Assembly: GCF_014639275.1 (NCBI RefSeq) | Contig: NZ_BMFW01000001.1 | Coordinates: 262,468-326,467 of the forward strand | Direction: 5' to 3' | Source: Arthrobacter liuii | Lineage (GTDB): Bacteria > Actinomycetota > Actinomycetes > Actinomycetales > Micrococcaceae | Length of the DNA: 64,000 nucleotides | Shown: piece after piece, positions 44,312 to 54,660 of the stretch | How the letters are laid out: each line of letters begins with the position of its first letter | Numbering within the stretch: position 1 is the first letter of the stretch | Translations under genes and position numbers: made by a program | Notes under the pieces: generated by a model | The model's database searches: none | Told to the model about the DNA's origin: nothing | Seen by the model: the letters and a program-made list of their open reading frames with translations, nothing else

Positions 44312-45739
44312 ATGACTTCCACTGAAGAGTTCCGCATTGAACATGACACCATGGGCGAAGTCCGCGTCCCCGTGAACGCACTGTACCGCGCGCAGACGCA
44401 GCGGGCAGTGGAGAACTTTCCCATTTCCGGCAAGACCCTGGAACGTGCGCACATTGAGGCGCTGGCACGGGTCAAGAAGGCGGCTGCCCAGGCCAACGCT
44501 GAACTGGGTGTGCTCGACGGCGAGCTTGCCAAGGCCATCGCAGACGCAGCGGATGAGGTGGCCGCCGGAAAGTACGACGGCGACTTCCCCATCGACGTCT
44601 TCCAGACCGGTTCCGGCACGTCCTCGAACATGAACACCAACGAGGTCCTGGCCGAGCTTGCCACGCGTGCGCTGAAGGCCGCGGGCAGCGACAAGGTTGT
44701 CCACCCGAACGACCACGTCAACGCCTCGCAGTCCTCCAATGACGTGTTTCCCACGTCCGTCCACGTGGCCGCCACCTCGGCGCTGATCAACGACCTCATT
44801 CCGGCCCTCGGCTACCTGGCTGAGTCGCTGGAGCGCAAGGCCGTGGAGTTCAAGGACGTCGTCAAGTCCGGCCGCACCCACCTGATGGACGCCACCCCGG
44901 TGACCCTGGGCCAGGAATTCGGCGGCTACGCAGCCCAGGTCCGCTACGGCGTCGAGCGCATCAACGCCTCCCTCCCCCGCGTGGCCGAGGTTCCGCTGGG
45001 CGGCACGGCCGTGGGCACCGGCATCAACACCCCGGCAGGTTTCCCGGAGCGTGTGATCGAACTGCTGGCAACGGACACCGGGCTGCCGCTGACCGAAGCC
45101 CGCGACCACTTCGAGGCCCAGGCCAACCGCGACGGCCTGATCGAGGCGTCCAGCCAGCTGCGCAACATCGCCATCTCTTTCATGAAGATCAACAACGACC
45201 TCCGGTGGATGGGCTCCGGCCCCAACACGGGCCTGGGCGAGATCGCCATCCCCGACCTCCAGCCGGGCTCCTCGATCATGCCCGGCAAGGTCAACCCGGT
45301 TATCTGCGAGGCGTCCATCATGGTGGCCGCCCAGGTCATCGGCAACGACACCGCCATCGCTTGGTCCGGCACCAACGGCGCCTTCGAGCTGAACGTCGGC
45401 ATCCCGGTCATGGCTGCCAACCTGCTCGAGTCCATCCGCCTGCTGGCCAACACCAGCCGCGTCATGGCTGACAAGATGATCGACGGCATCACCGCCAACG
45501 TGGAGCGCGCGCGTTTCCTGGCCGAGGCGTCGCCGTCAATCGTCACCCCGCTGAACAAGTACATCGGCTACGAGAACGCGGCCAAGATCGCCAAGACGGC
45601 GGTGGCCGAGGGCCTCACCGTCCGCCAGGCCACCGAGAAGCTCGGCTTCGTCGGTGAGGGCGAGGGCAAGGTTTCCGAGGCAGACCTGGACAAGGCGCTG
45701 GATGTCACCACCATGACGGCTCCGGCGCACAAGGCATAG
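44312..45739 (+). CDS. fumC: Class II fumarate hydratase
   Basis: TCA-cycle enzyme hydrating fumarate to L-malate; homotetramer without iron-sulfur cluster. The 475 residues include [59 protein letters not shown] and the family signature [15 protein letters not shown] 44312. It has its own upstream gap of 86 bases after carbonic anhydrase and is followed by a very long inverted repeat. Confidence 0.97.
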   Translation: MTSTEEFRIEHDTMGEVRVPVNALYRAQTQRAVENFPISGKTLERAHIEALARVKKAAAQANAELGVLDGELAKAIADAADEVAAGKYDGDFPIDVFQTGSGTSSNMNTNEVLAELATRALKAAGSDKVVHPNDHVNASQSSNDVFPTSVHVAATSALINDLIPALGYLAESLERKAVEFKDVVKSGRTHLMDATPVTLGQEFGGYAAQVRYGVERINASLPRVAEVPLGGTAVGTGINTPAGFPERVIELLATDTGLPLTEARDHFEAQANRDGLIEASSQLRNIAISFMKINNDLRWMGSGPNTGLGEIAIPDLQPGSSIMPGKVNPVICEASIMVAAQVIGNDTAIAWSGTNGAFELNVGIPVMAANLLESIRLLANTSRVMADKMIDGITANVERARFLAEASPSIVTPLNKYIGYENAAKIAKTAVAEGLTVRQATEKLGFVGEGEGKVSEADLDKALDVTTMTAPAHKA

Positions 45740-45760
45740 CCACCTCCGTCTTTGGACGCC

Positions 45761-45806
45761 CGACGGCGGCCGGTACCTTTCGCACGAAAGGTACCGGCCG
45801 CCGTCG
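45761..45806 (+). terminator. 46-bp near-perfect palindrome after fumC
   Basis: Arms 45761-45782 and 45785-45806 are perfectly complementary over 22 bp around a 2-base centre (CA); the core is GGTACCTTTCG / CGAAAGGTACC. It lies 22 bases after the fumC stop. There is no T-tract (CACTTAATCC follows), so termination would rely on stem strength. It could also form a DNA cruciform. Confidence 0.6.
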
Positions 45807-45829
45807 CACTTAATCCCGCGAAGGGGACT

Positions 45830-45864
45830 AAAGTTGCACTTAGATGCTTAGGGTGCAAAACTTT
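45830..45864. promoter_or_regulatory. Operator-like inverted repeat upstream of the TetR-MFS operon
   Basis: TTGCAC (45834-45839) and GTGCAA (45853-45858) are perfect 6-bp arms separated by 13 bases; the symmetry extends outward as AAAG..ACTTT with a 2-base insertion. It ends five bases before the GTG start of the TetR gene. TTGCAC could double as a -35 box with AAAACT 17 bases on. Likely the TetR autoregulatory operator. Confidence 0.5.
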
Positions 45865-45869
45865 ACTTT

Positions 45870-48211
<2,342 letters not shown>

Positions 48212-48284
48212 CCGCCGTCGCACGCTTGGCCCGGCCGTTGCCGGCTTGGCTGCCCCGCTCCAACAAAGAGGGTCTACAGCGGCA

Positions 48285-48584
48285 TCAGTTCCCGAGAACC
48301 TTTGCTTTCTGCGCCTGGAACTCCTGTTCGGTGAGGATGCCCTGCTCTTTCAAGGCCCCAAGCTCCTTCAGCCGCTCGAGGGCTTCAGTGGAGATACCGC
48401 CGGGGGCCGCAGCGGGTGGCTGGCTGGACGCCATCTGGGCCTGGTAGGCCTCCTGCTGCCTGGCAGCGGTCTGGGCATCCCGGTCGGCAAACTTCATAGC
48501 CTGCCTGCGCTGAACCCTGCCGCTGACCGCCGTTGCCGTTCCGGCAACGACAGCGGTTCGCGCCACGCCTCGAAGCAGTCCCAT
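48285..48584 (-). CDS. SHOCT-domain protein
   Basis: A 99-residue protein. The N-terminal ~25 residues are hydrophobic/basic (MGLLRGVARTAVVAGTATAV) with a possible membrane-proximal role, followed by a Gln/Ala-rich linker. The C-terminus is the SHOCT motif: LERLKELGALKEQGILTEQE ending AQKAKVLGN. SHOCT is a short oligomerisation domain. It lies 33 bases downstream of the DUF6325 gene, same strand; such pairs are common in actinobacteria. Confidence 0.88.
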   Translation of the reverse strand: MGLLRGVARTAVVAGTATAVSGRVQRRQAMKFADRDAQTAARQQEAYQAQMASSQPPAAAPGGISTEALERLKELGALKEQGILTEQEFQAQKAKVLGN

Positions 48585-48617
48585 CAGTCTCTCTCCTCTT
48601 CAGTCCGGTCGTGTGGG

Positions 48618-49073
48618 TCAGGAAACGGGTGGCGCTGCTTCGAGGGATTCGAGTGCTGCCATCACGTCCGGTGCTGGGATCCGCATACTCGCCACGAGCT
48701 CACCCCCGCCGTCGCGGGCGGCGGCAACAAAAGGCGCCGCCCAGATGTTCTCGTATACAACCAGCACAGCCAGGCGTCCTGGGAGGATAGCATCAGCCGC
48801 CTCCACAATTTCTTCTTGGCCGAGAAGACCTGACTGCGCGCCCTCAAAGTATGAGAACTCGTTTGCGGGACCGCCCGGGTCGGTTAGCTCAAGCACCTCG
48901 ACTGTGCCGTCCTCATTCTTGGCGACGACGAGTAGATCGAACAGCCGGATCACGCCTTCTTCGACGAGCCGCGCGAGTTCCTGGCTTGCCCGTCCCGTCA
49001 GCCCTGCGATGGGAAACTCAAGAAGTACAAAGTCGACGGGGCCGTGGACCTCTGTCTCGTGAGTGGATGTCAC
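48618..49073 (-). CDS. DUF6325 family protein
   Basis: A 151-residue soluble protein resembling the DUF1269/DUF6325 group found beside SHOCT proteins. It has VHGPVDFVLLEFPIAGLTGR, VEEGVIRLFDLLVVAKNEDG, and a C-terminal LAVLVVYENIWAAPFVAAAR. The function is unknown; the pattern suggests stress-related membrane-adjacent proteins. GTG 49073 follows GGGAGGAACGAAA; the longer upstream frame has no site and no conserved sequence. Confidence 0.8.
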   Translation of the reverse strand: MTSTHETEVHGPVDFVLLEFPIAGLTGRASQELARLVEEGVIRLFDLLVVAKNEDGTVEVLELTDPGGPANEFSYFEGAQSGLLGQEEIVEAADAILPGRLAVLVVYENIWAAPFVAAARDGGGELVASMRIPAPDVMAALESLEAAPPVS

Positions 49074-49337
49074 TTTCGTTCCTCCCTGTCCGGATCGAAC
49101 GCGGATCTGGTGCCTGCTGCTGAATGCCAATCGATGCCGGCTTAGGGCGGGTGCCGTCCCGGCCGGCATCGGTCCATCGTCCTGGCCAATCCGGCCTCGC
49201 AAACTGCGGACCAGGTTCGGCGCCTCTCTAAGGATGGCAAGCACGTTGAAGCTGGCTGTAGGGCTGAAAGTCCCGTTCCGGGAGCGTTCTGCACTTCACC
49301 AGCCCACTCACTTGTTCGAGATCCTGCGCCAGGAGGT

Positions 49338-49808
49338 TTAGGGCTCGAAGTGGACGCCTCCGGAGGGTGCCAGCGCCTGGCGGATGCTGGTTAGGTGTCC
49401 GGGCATGAGTTCAGGGAGTTCCGCCAGGCTGAACCAGCCGACGGCCAGGGATTCGTCGTCGTTGACCCTTGCCTGGCCGGAGACGTAGCGGCACAGGAAC
49501 ACCACGTCCAGGAACTCGCAGACGTCGCCGTTGGGGTAGGTGACCGGACCCACTGCGCCCACGGATACCACGCGTTCGGCTTCTGCCACGACTGCCGTTT
49601 CCTCGAAAATCTCCCGGACCAGCCCGCGGGCAGGCTGCTCCCCCGGGTCGAGCATTCCGCTGATGAGGGCCCACTGCCGGTTGTCTGCCCTTTGGGCCAG
49701 CAGGATCCGGCCCGCGTCATCAACCACCACGCCCCTGACGCCGGGAACCCAGAGGGGGTCGTTGCCGATCTTCTTGCGCAGCTTCAGGACGTATTCGGGT
49801 GCAGGCAT
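49338..49808 (-). CDS. NUDIX hydrolase
   Basis: A 156-residue pyrophosphohydrolase. The Nudix box is complete apart from Thr in place of the late Gly: GMLDPGEQPARGLVREIFEE then TAVV. It starts MPAPEYVLKLRKKIGNDPLW and has DVCEFLDVVFLCRYVSG. Substrate (nucleotide sugar, NADH or oxidised nucleotide) cannot be assigned. ATG 49808 is preceded by ATAGG; the GTG two codons upstream is less likely. A gap of 264 bases downstream to DUF6325 holds nothing convincing. Confidence 0.9.
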   Translation of the reverse strand: MPAPEYVLKLRKKIGNDPLWVPGVRGVVVDDAGRILLAQRADNRQWALISGMLDPGEQPARGLVREIFEETAVVAEAERVVSVGAVGPVTYPNGDVCEFLDVVFLCRYVSGQARVNDDESLAVGWFSLAELPELMPGHLTSIRQALAPSGGVHFEP

Positions 49809-49851
49809 AACCACAGCCTATCCAACAGCCGTTTGCGGACAGTGCCGGCGC

Positions 49852-50397
49852 TCAGGCAGGCAACAGCATGGCGGCAGCGGCACCTGCGAGCATGAATGGT
49901 CCGAACGGGATGGAGGACTTCAGGGTTCCCCGCCGGGCCGCGAGGAGGGCCAGGGACCACATACCGCCCAGCAGGAACGCAAGGAAAGTGCCCGCGAACA
50001 GGTGCACCCAGCTGAGGTAGCCGAGATACATGCCCAGCACTCCTGCCAGCTTGACGTCACCGAATCCCATTCCCGGCGGATAGATGAACCGAAGGACAAA
50101 GTAGAACAGCCACAGGATCGCTGCGCCGGCCACTACACGGAGGGCAGGGGTGGCCAGGACCCCGCCGGCGTTCCCTGCGCCGGGGAGTGGGTTCGCCCAG
50201 GCAGCAGCGGCTGCCGCCAGGAGAAGCACCCCAGCCACGGCGTAGGACGGGAACACGATCCTGTTGGGCAGCAGGTGGTGCCGCACGTCGATGACGGTGA
50301 GCCGGACCGCCATCACCGCAAAGTACAGGCATGCCACCAGTACCAGCCAGAAGGCCAGCGGGTTGTGCTGCCAGAGTTCGCCGAGTCGTCCGATCAC
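49852..50397 (-). CDS. A24-family prepilin peptidase
   Basis: A 181-residue integral membrane aspartic protease with about six helices. The two catalytic motifs are visible: VIDVRHHLLPNRIVFPS (first Asp) and GMGFGDVKLAGVLGMYLG (second Asp in GxGD). It lacks the N-terminal methylase part of PilD, so it resembles TadV/CpaA-like enzymes. No pilin or tad genes are in the window. GTG 50397 is the first good start; a longer frame to 50970 is antisense to the next gene. Confidence 0.88.
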   Translation of the reverse strand: MIGRLGELWQHNPLAFWLVLVACLYFAVMAVRLTVIDVRHHLLPNRIVFPSYAVAGVLLLAAAAAAWANPLPGAGNAGGVLATPALRVVAGAAILWLFYFVLRFIYPPGMGFGDVKLAGVLGMYLGYLSWVHLFAGTFLAFLLGGMWSLALLAARRGTLKSSIPFGPFMLAGAAAAMLLPA

Positions 50398-50457
50398 CCC
50401 TCGGATGCTACTGGATCCACAGGTTCCGGCCGCAGCACCCCCGCGTAAAATGTGGAT

Positions 50458-51252
50458 ATGTCGACCTGGGACTCCCGGCGCCGCCCGCTTCCGGACCCTC
50501 CTGCCGCCCCTGCGGACCTGGCAGCCGTGTTCCGGAACCTGTGCCGGTCCTCCCCCTGGAGGTGGCAATCCCTGCGGTTCGAGTACTGGGACCAGGCCTC
50601 TGGGTCCGCGCCGGCTCCCGGCGCTCCTTTCGTCCGTGCCTGGCTGCGCCGTCCCGGGGCGCTCCGCCTGGAAAGCCCTGAGGGACTCGTCCTGCACAGC
50701 ACCACAGGCATCAACGATTCCCGGGATGTCTTCTACGTGAGCGCCAACCGCAAGTCCTGGCTCCTTCCCCCACACCTGGTCACGCCCGTGTACGACGACG
50801 CCGGGCTGGTGCGCCGCCGGCCCGAAGCCGCCTACGGCGAGCCTGGGTTCGGCAACGGCCGCTTTTCGGCCGCGCTGGACCCCGTGGAGCTCGCGGGCAA
50901 CGCCCCGGTGCCCATCGAGTTTCCCGGCAGCAACGCGCTGGATATCAGCGATGTCCGGTACGCCGACCACGAAGGCAGGGCCGTCCTTGAAGCGGTGGTG
51001 GCCCCCAACCCCGTCTACCGTCCCGTTGATTCTGCCGCCCCCCTCTGCGCCCCCGGGCTGTCCCGGCTCCGCGTGGACAGGGCCACCGGCGTCTGCGTGT
51101 CCAGCCAGTCATTGCAATCCGAAACGGAGGATTATGGCCATTGGATCCGCATCATCGCCGTCGACGAATACATGCTGGATGACCTGTTCCTGGCCGAATC
51201 CATGAACCTCACCGACGTCCGCCGCCACATCAGCTGGGACATCCCGGCCTAA
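50458..51252 (+). CDS. Conserved hypothetical protein
   Basis: A 264-residue soluble protein without signal peptide or membrane helix. The region SPWRWQSLRFEYWDQ and the C-terminal YGHWIRIIAVDEYMLDDLFL suggest a beta-rich fold. It is loosely reminiscent of lipoprotein-carrier-like (LolA/LppX) proteins in layout, but no signal peptide supports that. ATG 50458 (GTG 50452 possible). Divergent from the prepilin peptidase gene. I do not recognise its family. Confidence 0.75.
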   Translation: MSTWDSRRRPLPDPPAAPADLAAVFRNLCRSSPWRWQSLRFEYWDQASGSAPAPGAPFVRAWLRRPGALRLESPEGLVLHSTTGINDSRDVFYVSANRKSWLLPPHLVTPVYDDAGLVRRRPEAAYGEPGFGNGRFSAALDPVELAGNAPVPIEFPGSNALDISDVRYADHEGRAVLEAVVAPNPVYRPVDSAAPLCAPGLSRLRVDRATGVCVSSQSLQSETEDYGHWIRIIAVDEYMLDDLFLAESMNLTDVRRHISWDIPA

Positions 51253-51294
51253 GCGTGACAGGCCACCGTGTGGCTCGTCGGCTAGGCTTCGCGG

Positions 51295-51942
51295 ATGACT
51301 ACGATGAGCTCCATTTGGCCGCTGTTCGACCTCACATTGACCACGCCCCGGTTGGAGCTCCGCCCCATAACTGACCAGGACATTCCGGCAGCCGTGGACG
51401 CTGCCCGCAGCGGCATTCATGAACCTGGCTTGAACCCGTTCAGTACACCGTGGTCCGAGCTGCCGGGAGACGAACTGGGCTCCAACATGGCCCGCTGGTA
51501 CTGGCGCTGCCGGGCGGACTGCACCCGGGAATCATGGACGTTGCTCCTCGGAATCTGGCACGAAGGCCAGTTCATCGGCTGCCAGGACGTTGGCGCCAAG
51601 GAGTTCGCCACGTTGAAGACGGTCACTACGGGATCGTGGCTGAAGCAGTCCGTACACGGCCACGGGCTTGGCAGGGAGATGCGTGCCGCCGTCGTTCTCT
51701 ATGCCTTCGACTGGCTGGGAGCGGAAGCAGCCGGGTCTGAGGCAGCCAGCTGGAACAACGCCTCCCTCAGCGTGTCCCGTTCCCTGGGCTACGAGCTGAA
51801 CGGCACCACGCGCAAAAGCTGGGGCACCGAAGTCCAAACAGTCCAGCACGTCCGCCTCACGCCCCAAACATTCAAGCGCCCGGACTGGGAGCTGCAGGTG
51901 GACGGCCACGAGGCAGCGGCCAAGTTCCTGAAGATCACGTAG
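51295..51942 (+). CDS. GNAT-family N-acetyltransferase
   Basis: A 215-residue acetyltransferase of the RimJ/RimL type. The beginning LTTPRLELRPITDQDIPAAV is characteristic, followed by FIGCQDVGAKEFATLKTVTT and the acetyl-CoA region SWLKQSVHGHGLGREMRAAV with ASWNNASLSVSRSLGYELNG. The substrate is unknown. ATG 51295. Convergent with phoH2; the gap between them is palindromic element B. Confidence 0.9.
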   Translation: MTTMSSIWPLFDLTLTTPRLELRPITDQDIPAAVDAARSGIHEPGLNPFSTPWSELPGDELGSNMARWYWRCRADCTRESWTLLLGIWHEGQFIGCQDVGAKEFATLKTVTTGSWLKQSVHGHGLGREMRAAVVLYAFDWLGAEAAGSEAASWNNASLSVSRSLGYELNGTTRKSWGTEVQTVQHVRLTPQTFKRPDWELQVDGHEAAAKFLKIT

Positions 51943-51951
51943 GTCCGGGCT

Positions 51952-52090
51952 GGGTTCGTAGGGCAGCCTTCCGGCAGCGTGCGTCAAAGGCGGGCCCACG
52001 CCGTCAGGGTTCCCTGGTCGAGCTTGCGAGGCCAGGGGGACGGTGGGGCGGAACGAGCCAGCACGCAGAGGAAGGGTGCCCTACGAACCC
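51952..52090. repeat. Imperfect palindromic repeat element, copy B
   Basis: Fills the gap between convergent GNAT and phoH2 genes. Perfect 14-bp ends GGGTTCGTAGGGCA (51952-51965) and TGCCCTACGAACCC (52077-52090) are followed inward by more pairing (CCTTCC/GGAAGG, GCCCAC..CCGTC/GACGG.TGGGGC, CCCTGG/CCAGGG). It shares CAGCACGCAGAGGA (52059-52072) and TGCGTCAAAG (51980-51989) with copy A in the same order. The centre CTGGTCGAGCTTGCGAGGCC resembles a TGGTCGAGCTTGTCGAGACCA-type repeat that I recall from Arthrobacter relatives. Confidence 0.65.
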
Positions 52091-52092
52091 CG

Positions 52093-53511
52093 CTACCCTT
52101 CGAGCAGCTCGGTCACCAGGGCTGCGATGGGCGAACGTTCCGAACGGGTCAGGGTGATGTGGCCGAAGAGCGGGTGTCCTTTCAGGGTTTCGACGACGGC
52201 TGCGATTCCGTCGTGGCGTCCGACGCGGAGGTTGTCCCGCTGGGCGACGTCGTGGGTGAGCACGATCTTGGAGTTCTGGCCCATGCGGCTCATGACGGTG
52301 AGGAGGACGTTCTTTTCGAGCGACTGGGCCTCGTCGACAATGACGAACGCATCGTGGAGGGATCGTCCGCGGATGTGCGTGAGGGGCATGACCTCGAGCA
52401 TGCCCCGGTCCATGACCTCCTCCACCACTTCCTGGCTGACGAGGGCACCCAGGGTGTCGAAAACGGCCTGTGCCCAGGGGTTCATCTTTTCGGACTCGGA
52501 GCCGGGCAGGTAGCCGAGCTCCTGGCCGCCCACAGCGTAGAGGGGCCGGAAGACGATCACCTTGCGGTGTTCCCGGCGTTCCAGGACGGCTTCGAGGCCG
52601 GCACACAGGGCAAGCGCCGACTTGCCCGTGCCGGCGCGTCCGCCAATGGAAACAATCCCGACGGCGGGGTCCATCAGCATGTCGATGGCCAGCCGCTGCT
52701 CGGCGGACCGGCCGTGGAGGCCGAACACGTCACGGTCGCCCTTCACCAGGCGCACCTGCTTGTCGGCGCCCACCCTGCCCAGCGCGGAGCCGCGGTTGGA
52801 GAGCAGCACCAGCCCGGTGTTGACGGGCAGTTCGGCTGCTGCGGGGATGAAGACGGGTTCGTGGCCGTAAAGGGTTGAAATTTCCTGTTCGTCAGCTTCG
52901 ATTTCTGCAACGCCAGTCCAGCCGGAGTCCTTGACCAGTTCGTTCCGGTATTCATCAGCGGTGAGCCCCATGGCGGATGCCTTGACCCGCATGGGCAGGT
53001 CCTTGGAGACCACGGTGACGTTGCGCCCCTCGTTGGCCAGGTTCTTGGCCACCGCCAGGATGCGGCTGTCATTGTCCCCGCTGCGGAAGCCCAGCGGCAG
53101 CACCTCCGCGGAAATGTGGTTGAGCTCCACCATCAGGGTGCCGCCCTCGTCGCCGATGGGAATCGGCTGGTTGAGGCCGCCGTGTTTGACCCTCAGGTCG
53201 TCCATCAGCCGCAGGGCCTTCCGCGCAAAGTAGCCGAGTTCTGGGTCGTGCCGCTTGGCTTCGAGTTCGGTGATGACCACGACAGGAACTACCACCTCGT
53301 GTTCAGCAAACCGCAGGAGGGCCCGCGGGTCGGAGAGCAGGACGGACGTGTCGATGACGAAGGTGTGGATGTCGGCTTCCCTTCCGGAGACAGCAAAACC
53401 GGCCGCAGCATCAGTTGCTGCGCCGGTTTCAAAGGTGGCTCGCTCGGCGCGAGAAGTAGCTTTCCCGCCCTGTCCAGACAGGACCTCGGGCAGTTGTTCA
53501 GAAGTAGCCAC
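52093..53511 (-). CDS. phoH2: PhoH2: PIN-domain ribonuclease fused to PhoH ATPase/helicase
   Basis: A 472-residue protein. Residues about 48-190 form a PIN domain ([24 protein letters not shown] start, with acidic Asp54 and [11 protein letters not shown]). A PhoH ATPase follows (about 245-470) with [18 protein letters not shown] (Walker A), [12 protein letters not shown] (Walker B) and [13 protein letters not shown]. Mycobacterial PhoH2 couples RNA unwinding and cleavage. GTG 53511 has GGAG five bases upstream. The ~240-base leader contains a small ORF with a strong ribosome-binding site. Confidence 0.94.
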   Translation of the reverse strand: MATSEQLPEVLSGQGGKATSRAERATFETGAATDAAAGFAVSGREADIHTFVIDTSVLLSDPRALLRFAEHEVVVPVVVITELEAKRHDPELGYFARKALRLMDDLRVKHGGLNQPIPIGDEGGTLMVELNHISAEVLPLGFRSGDNDSRILAVAKNLANEGRNVTVVSKDLPMRVKASAMGLTADEYRNELVKDSGWTGVAEIEADEQEISTLYGHEPVFIPAAAELPVNTGLVLLSNRGSALGRVGADKQVRLVKGDRDVFGLHGRSAEQRLAIDMLMDPAVGIVSIGGRAGTGKSALALCAGLEAVLERREHRKVIVFRPLYAVGGQELGYLPGSESEKMNPWAQAVFDTLGALVSQEVVEEVMDRGMLEVMPLTHIRGRSLHDAFVIVDEAQSLEKNVLLTVMSRMGQNSKIVLTHDVAQRDNLRVGRHDGIAAVVETLKGHPLFGHITLTRSERSPIAALVTELLEG

Positions 53512-53545
53512 ATCGACTCCAGCCCCGGGCGCCAGCCCGGATTTG

Positions 53546-53617
53546 TTATTGGTGAGGCGGCTCGGCCACGAGGCCGGGTCCGGCCTCCCATACAACCGGT
53601 GCGATGTTTCGCTCCAT
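53546..53617 (-). CDS. Small upstream ORF before phoH2, possible leader peptide or antitoxin
   Basis: Encodes 23 residues, [20 protein letters not shown] then PHQ. Its ATG (53617) has the best Shine-Dalgarno in the region (GGGGAGG, seven bases upstream), and its stop is 34 bases before the phoH2 start. From memory, mycobacterial phoH2 is preceded by phoAT, encoding a small antitoxin. This could be a shortened counterpart or a regulatory leader. Coding is unproven; an overlapping 100-codon frame (53289-53591) is the alternative. Confidence 0.4.
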   Translation of the reverse strand: MERNIAPVVWEAGPGLVAEPPHQ

Positions 53618-53750
53618 GTACTGGCCTCCCCGATCAGCCGGCGGTTTTGCCAGCTGATGGATATAACGTAAATCCACCCGGGGTAATTTCCGCAACCATT
53701 ACGCGGCGATTTCCGTTGCAGGTATATGAACTCGTGATGAACCGGCGGTT

Positions 53751-54548
53751 TCAGGCACCAAAGCGCCGCTGCCGGCCGGCGTAGTCGCGCAGGGCGCGAA
53801 GGAAATCCACCTTGCGGAAGGCCGGCCACAGGGCCTCGCAAAAGTAGAACTCGCTATAGGCACTCTGCCACATCAGGAAACCGGAGAGCCGCTGCTCCCC
53901 GGAGGTCCTGATCACCAGGTCGGGGTCGGGCTGGCCACGCGTGTAAAGGAAGCGCGAGATGTCATCGACACTAAGGTCGTCGGCAAGCTTGGAGATGTCC
54001 ATGCCCTTGGCCACGGCGTCGTGCAGGAGTTCGCGGACGGCGTCGACGATCTCCCGCCGGCCCCCGTACCCCACCGCCACATTGACATGGATCTTTTCCC
54101 TGACGGGGGTCCTGGCCGTTAGCTTGTTGAGGCGCTCGGCCAGGTAGTCGGGGAGCAGCTCAGGTGCTCCCATGGCGTGCACTGAGATGTTGGCGTCCTC
54201 GTCGAGCCGGTCAAGGGTGTTGGCGATGATGCCCATCAGGAGGTCCAGTTCCTCGCTGGAGCGGTTCATGTTGTCCGTCGAGAGCATGTAGAGCGTCACC
54301 ACTTTGACGCCCAGCTCCTGGCACCAGCCCAGGAATTCGTGGATCTTGTCCGCGCCAGCCTGGTGGCCCTGGCTGGTGGGGGCGTTGAACTGCTTGGCCC
54401 AGCGCCGGTTCCCGTCCACCATCACGCCGATGTGCCGGGGAATGCGGTCGCGCGGGAGGTCCTTGAGCAGCCGGCGCTCGTAGTAGCCATAGAGGAACCC
54501 GGGCAACTCCACGCGTCCACTCACCTGACTTTCCTGCCGTTCGTACAT
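53751..54548 (-). CDS. uppS: (Z)-isoprenyl diphosphate synthase (UppS family)
   Basis: A 265-residue cis-prenyltransferase elongating isoprenoid diphosphates, giving carrier lipid for cell-wall synthesis. Motifs: [15 protein letters not shown] (catalytic Asp), [35 protein letters not shown], and the C-terminal [20 protein letters not shown] with [17 protein letters not shown]. In mycobacteria the copy next to hemolysin III makes short-chain Z,E-farnesyl diphosphate, so chain length is open. ATG 54548 has AGG six bases before; ATG 54554 is possible. Divergent from the hemolysin III gene. Confidence 0.92.
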   Translation of the reverse strand: MYERQESQVSGRVELPGFLYGYYERRLLKDLPRDRIPRHIGVMVDGNRRWAKQFNAPTSQGHQAGADKIHEFLGWCQELGVKVVTLYMLSTDNMNRSSEELDLLMGIIANTLDRLDEDANISVHAMGAPELLPDYLAERLNKLTARTPVREKIHVNVAVGYGGRREIVDAVRELLHDAVAKGMDISKLADDLSVDDISRFLYTRGQPDPDLVIRTSGEQRLSGFLMWQSAYSEFYFCEALWPAFRKVDFLRALRDYAGRQRRFGA

Positions 54549-54617
54549 CCACATCCTAGGCTACAGTCCAGGGCGTCCCGGGACCCGCAGCACCACAGCG
54601 CAGGCTATACGGCGATG

Positions 54618-54646
54618 TTACCGACAAGTAACTTACCGGCCCGTAA
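54618..54646. promoter_or_regulatory. Two tandem TTAC-N6-GTAA operators
   Basis: TTACCGACAAGTAA (54618-54631) and TTACCGGCCCGTAA (54633-54646) are each 14-bp interrupted palindromes, starting 15 bases apart. TTAC..GTAA half-sites are typical of TetR-family repressors of lipid or drug-response genes. The pair lies 14 bases before the hemolysin III start and ~70 bases before uppS. Confidence 0.6.
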
Positions 54647-54660
54647 GTTATTCTGGTCCC

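Noticed and set aside
49233..49340. A 35-codon ORF (MASTLKLAVGLKVPFRERSA..) with AAGG before its ATG, between DUF6325 and the NUDIX gene
   Set aside because: It is short, matches no family I know, and its end overlaps the NUDIX stop on the opposite strand; there is no independent support for coding.
53289..53591. A 100-codon frame overlapping the phoH2 start as the phoAT counterpart
   Set aside because: Most of it lies antiphase within the phoH2 coding region and its composition (Pro/Ser/Arg-rich) is that of a shadow frame; the 23-codon ORF has the better ribosome-binding site.
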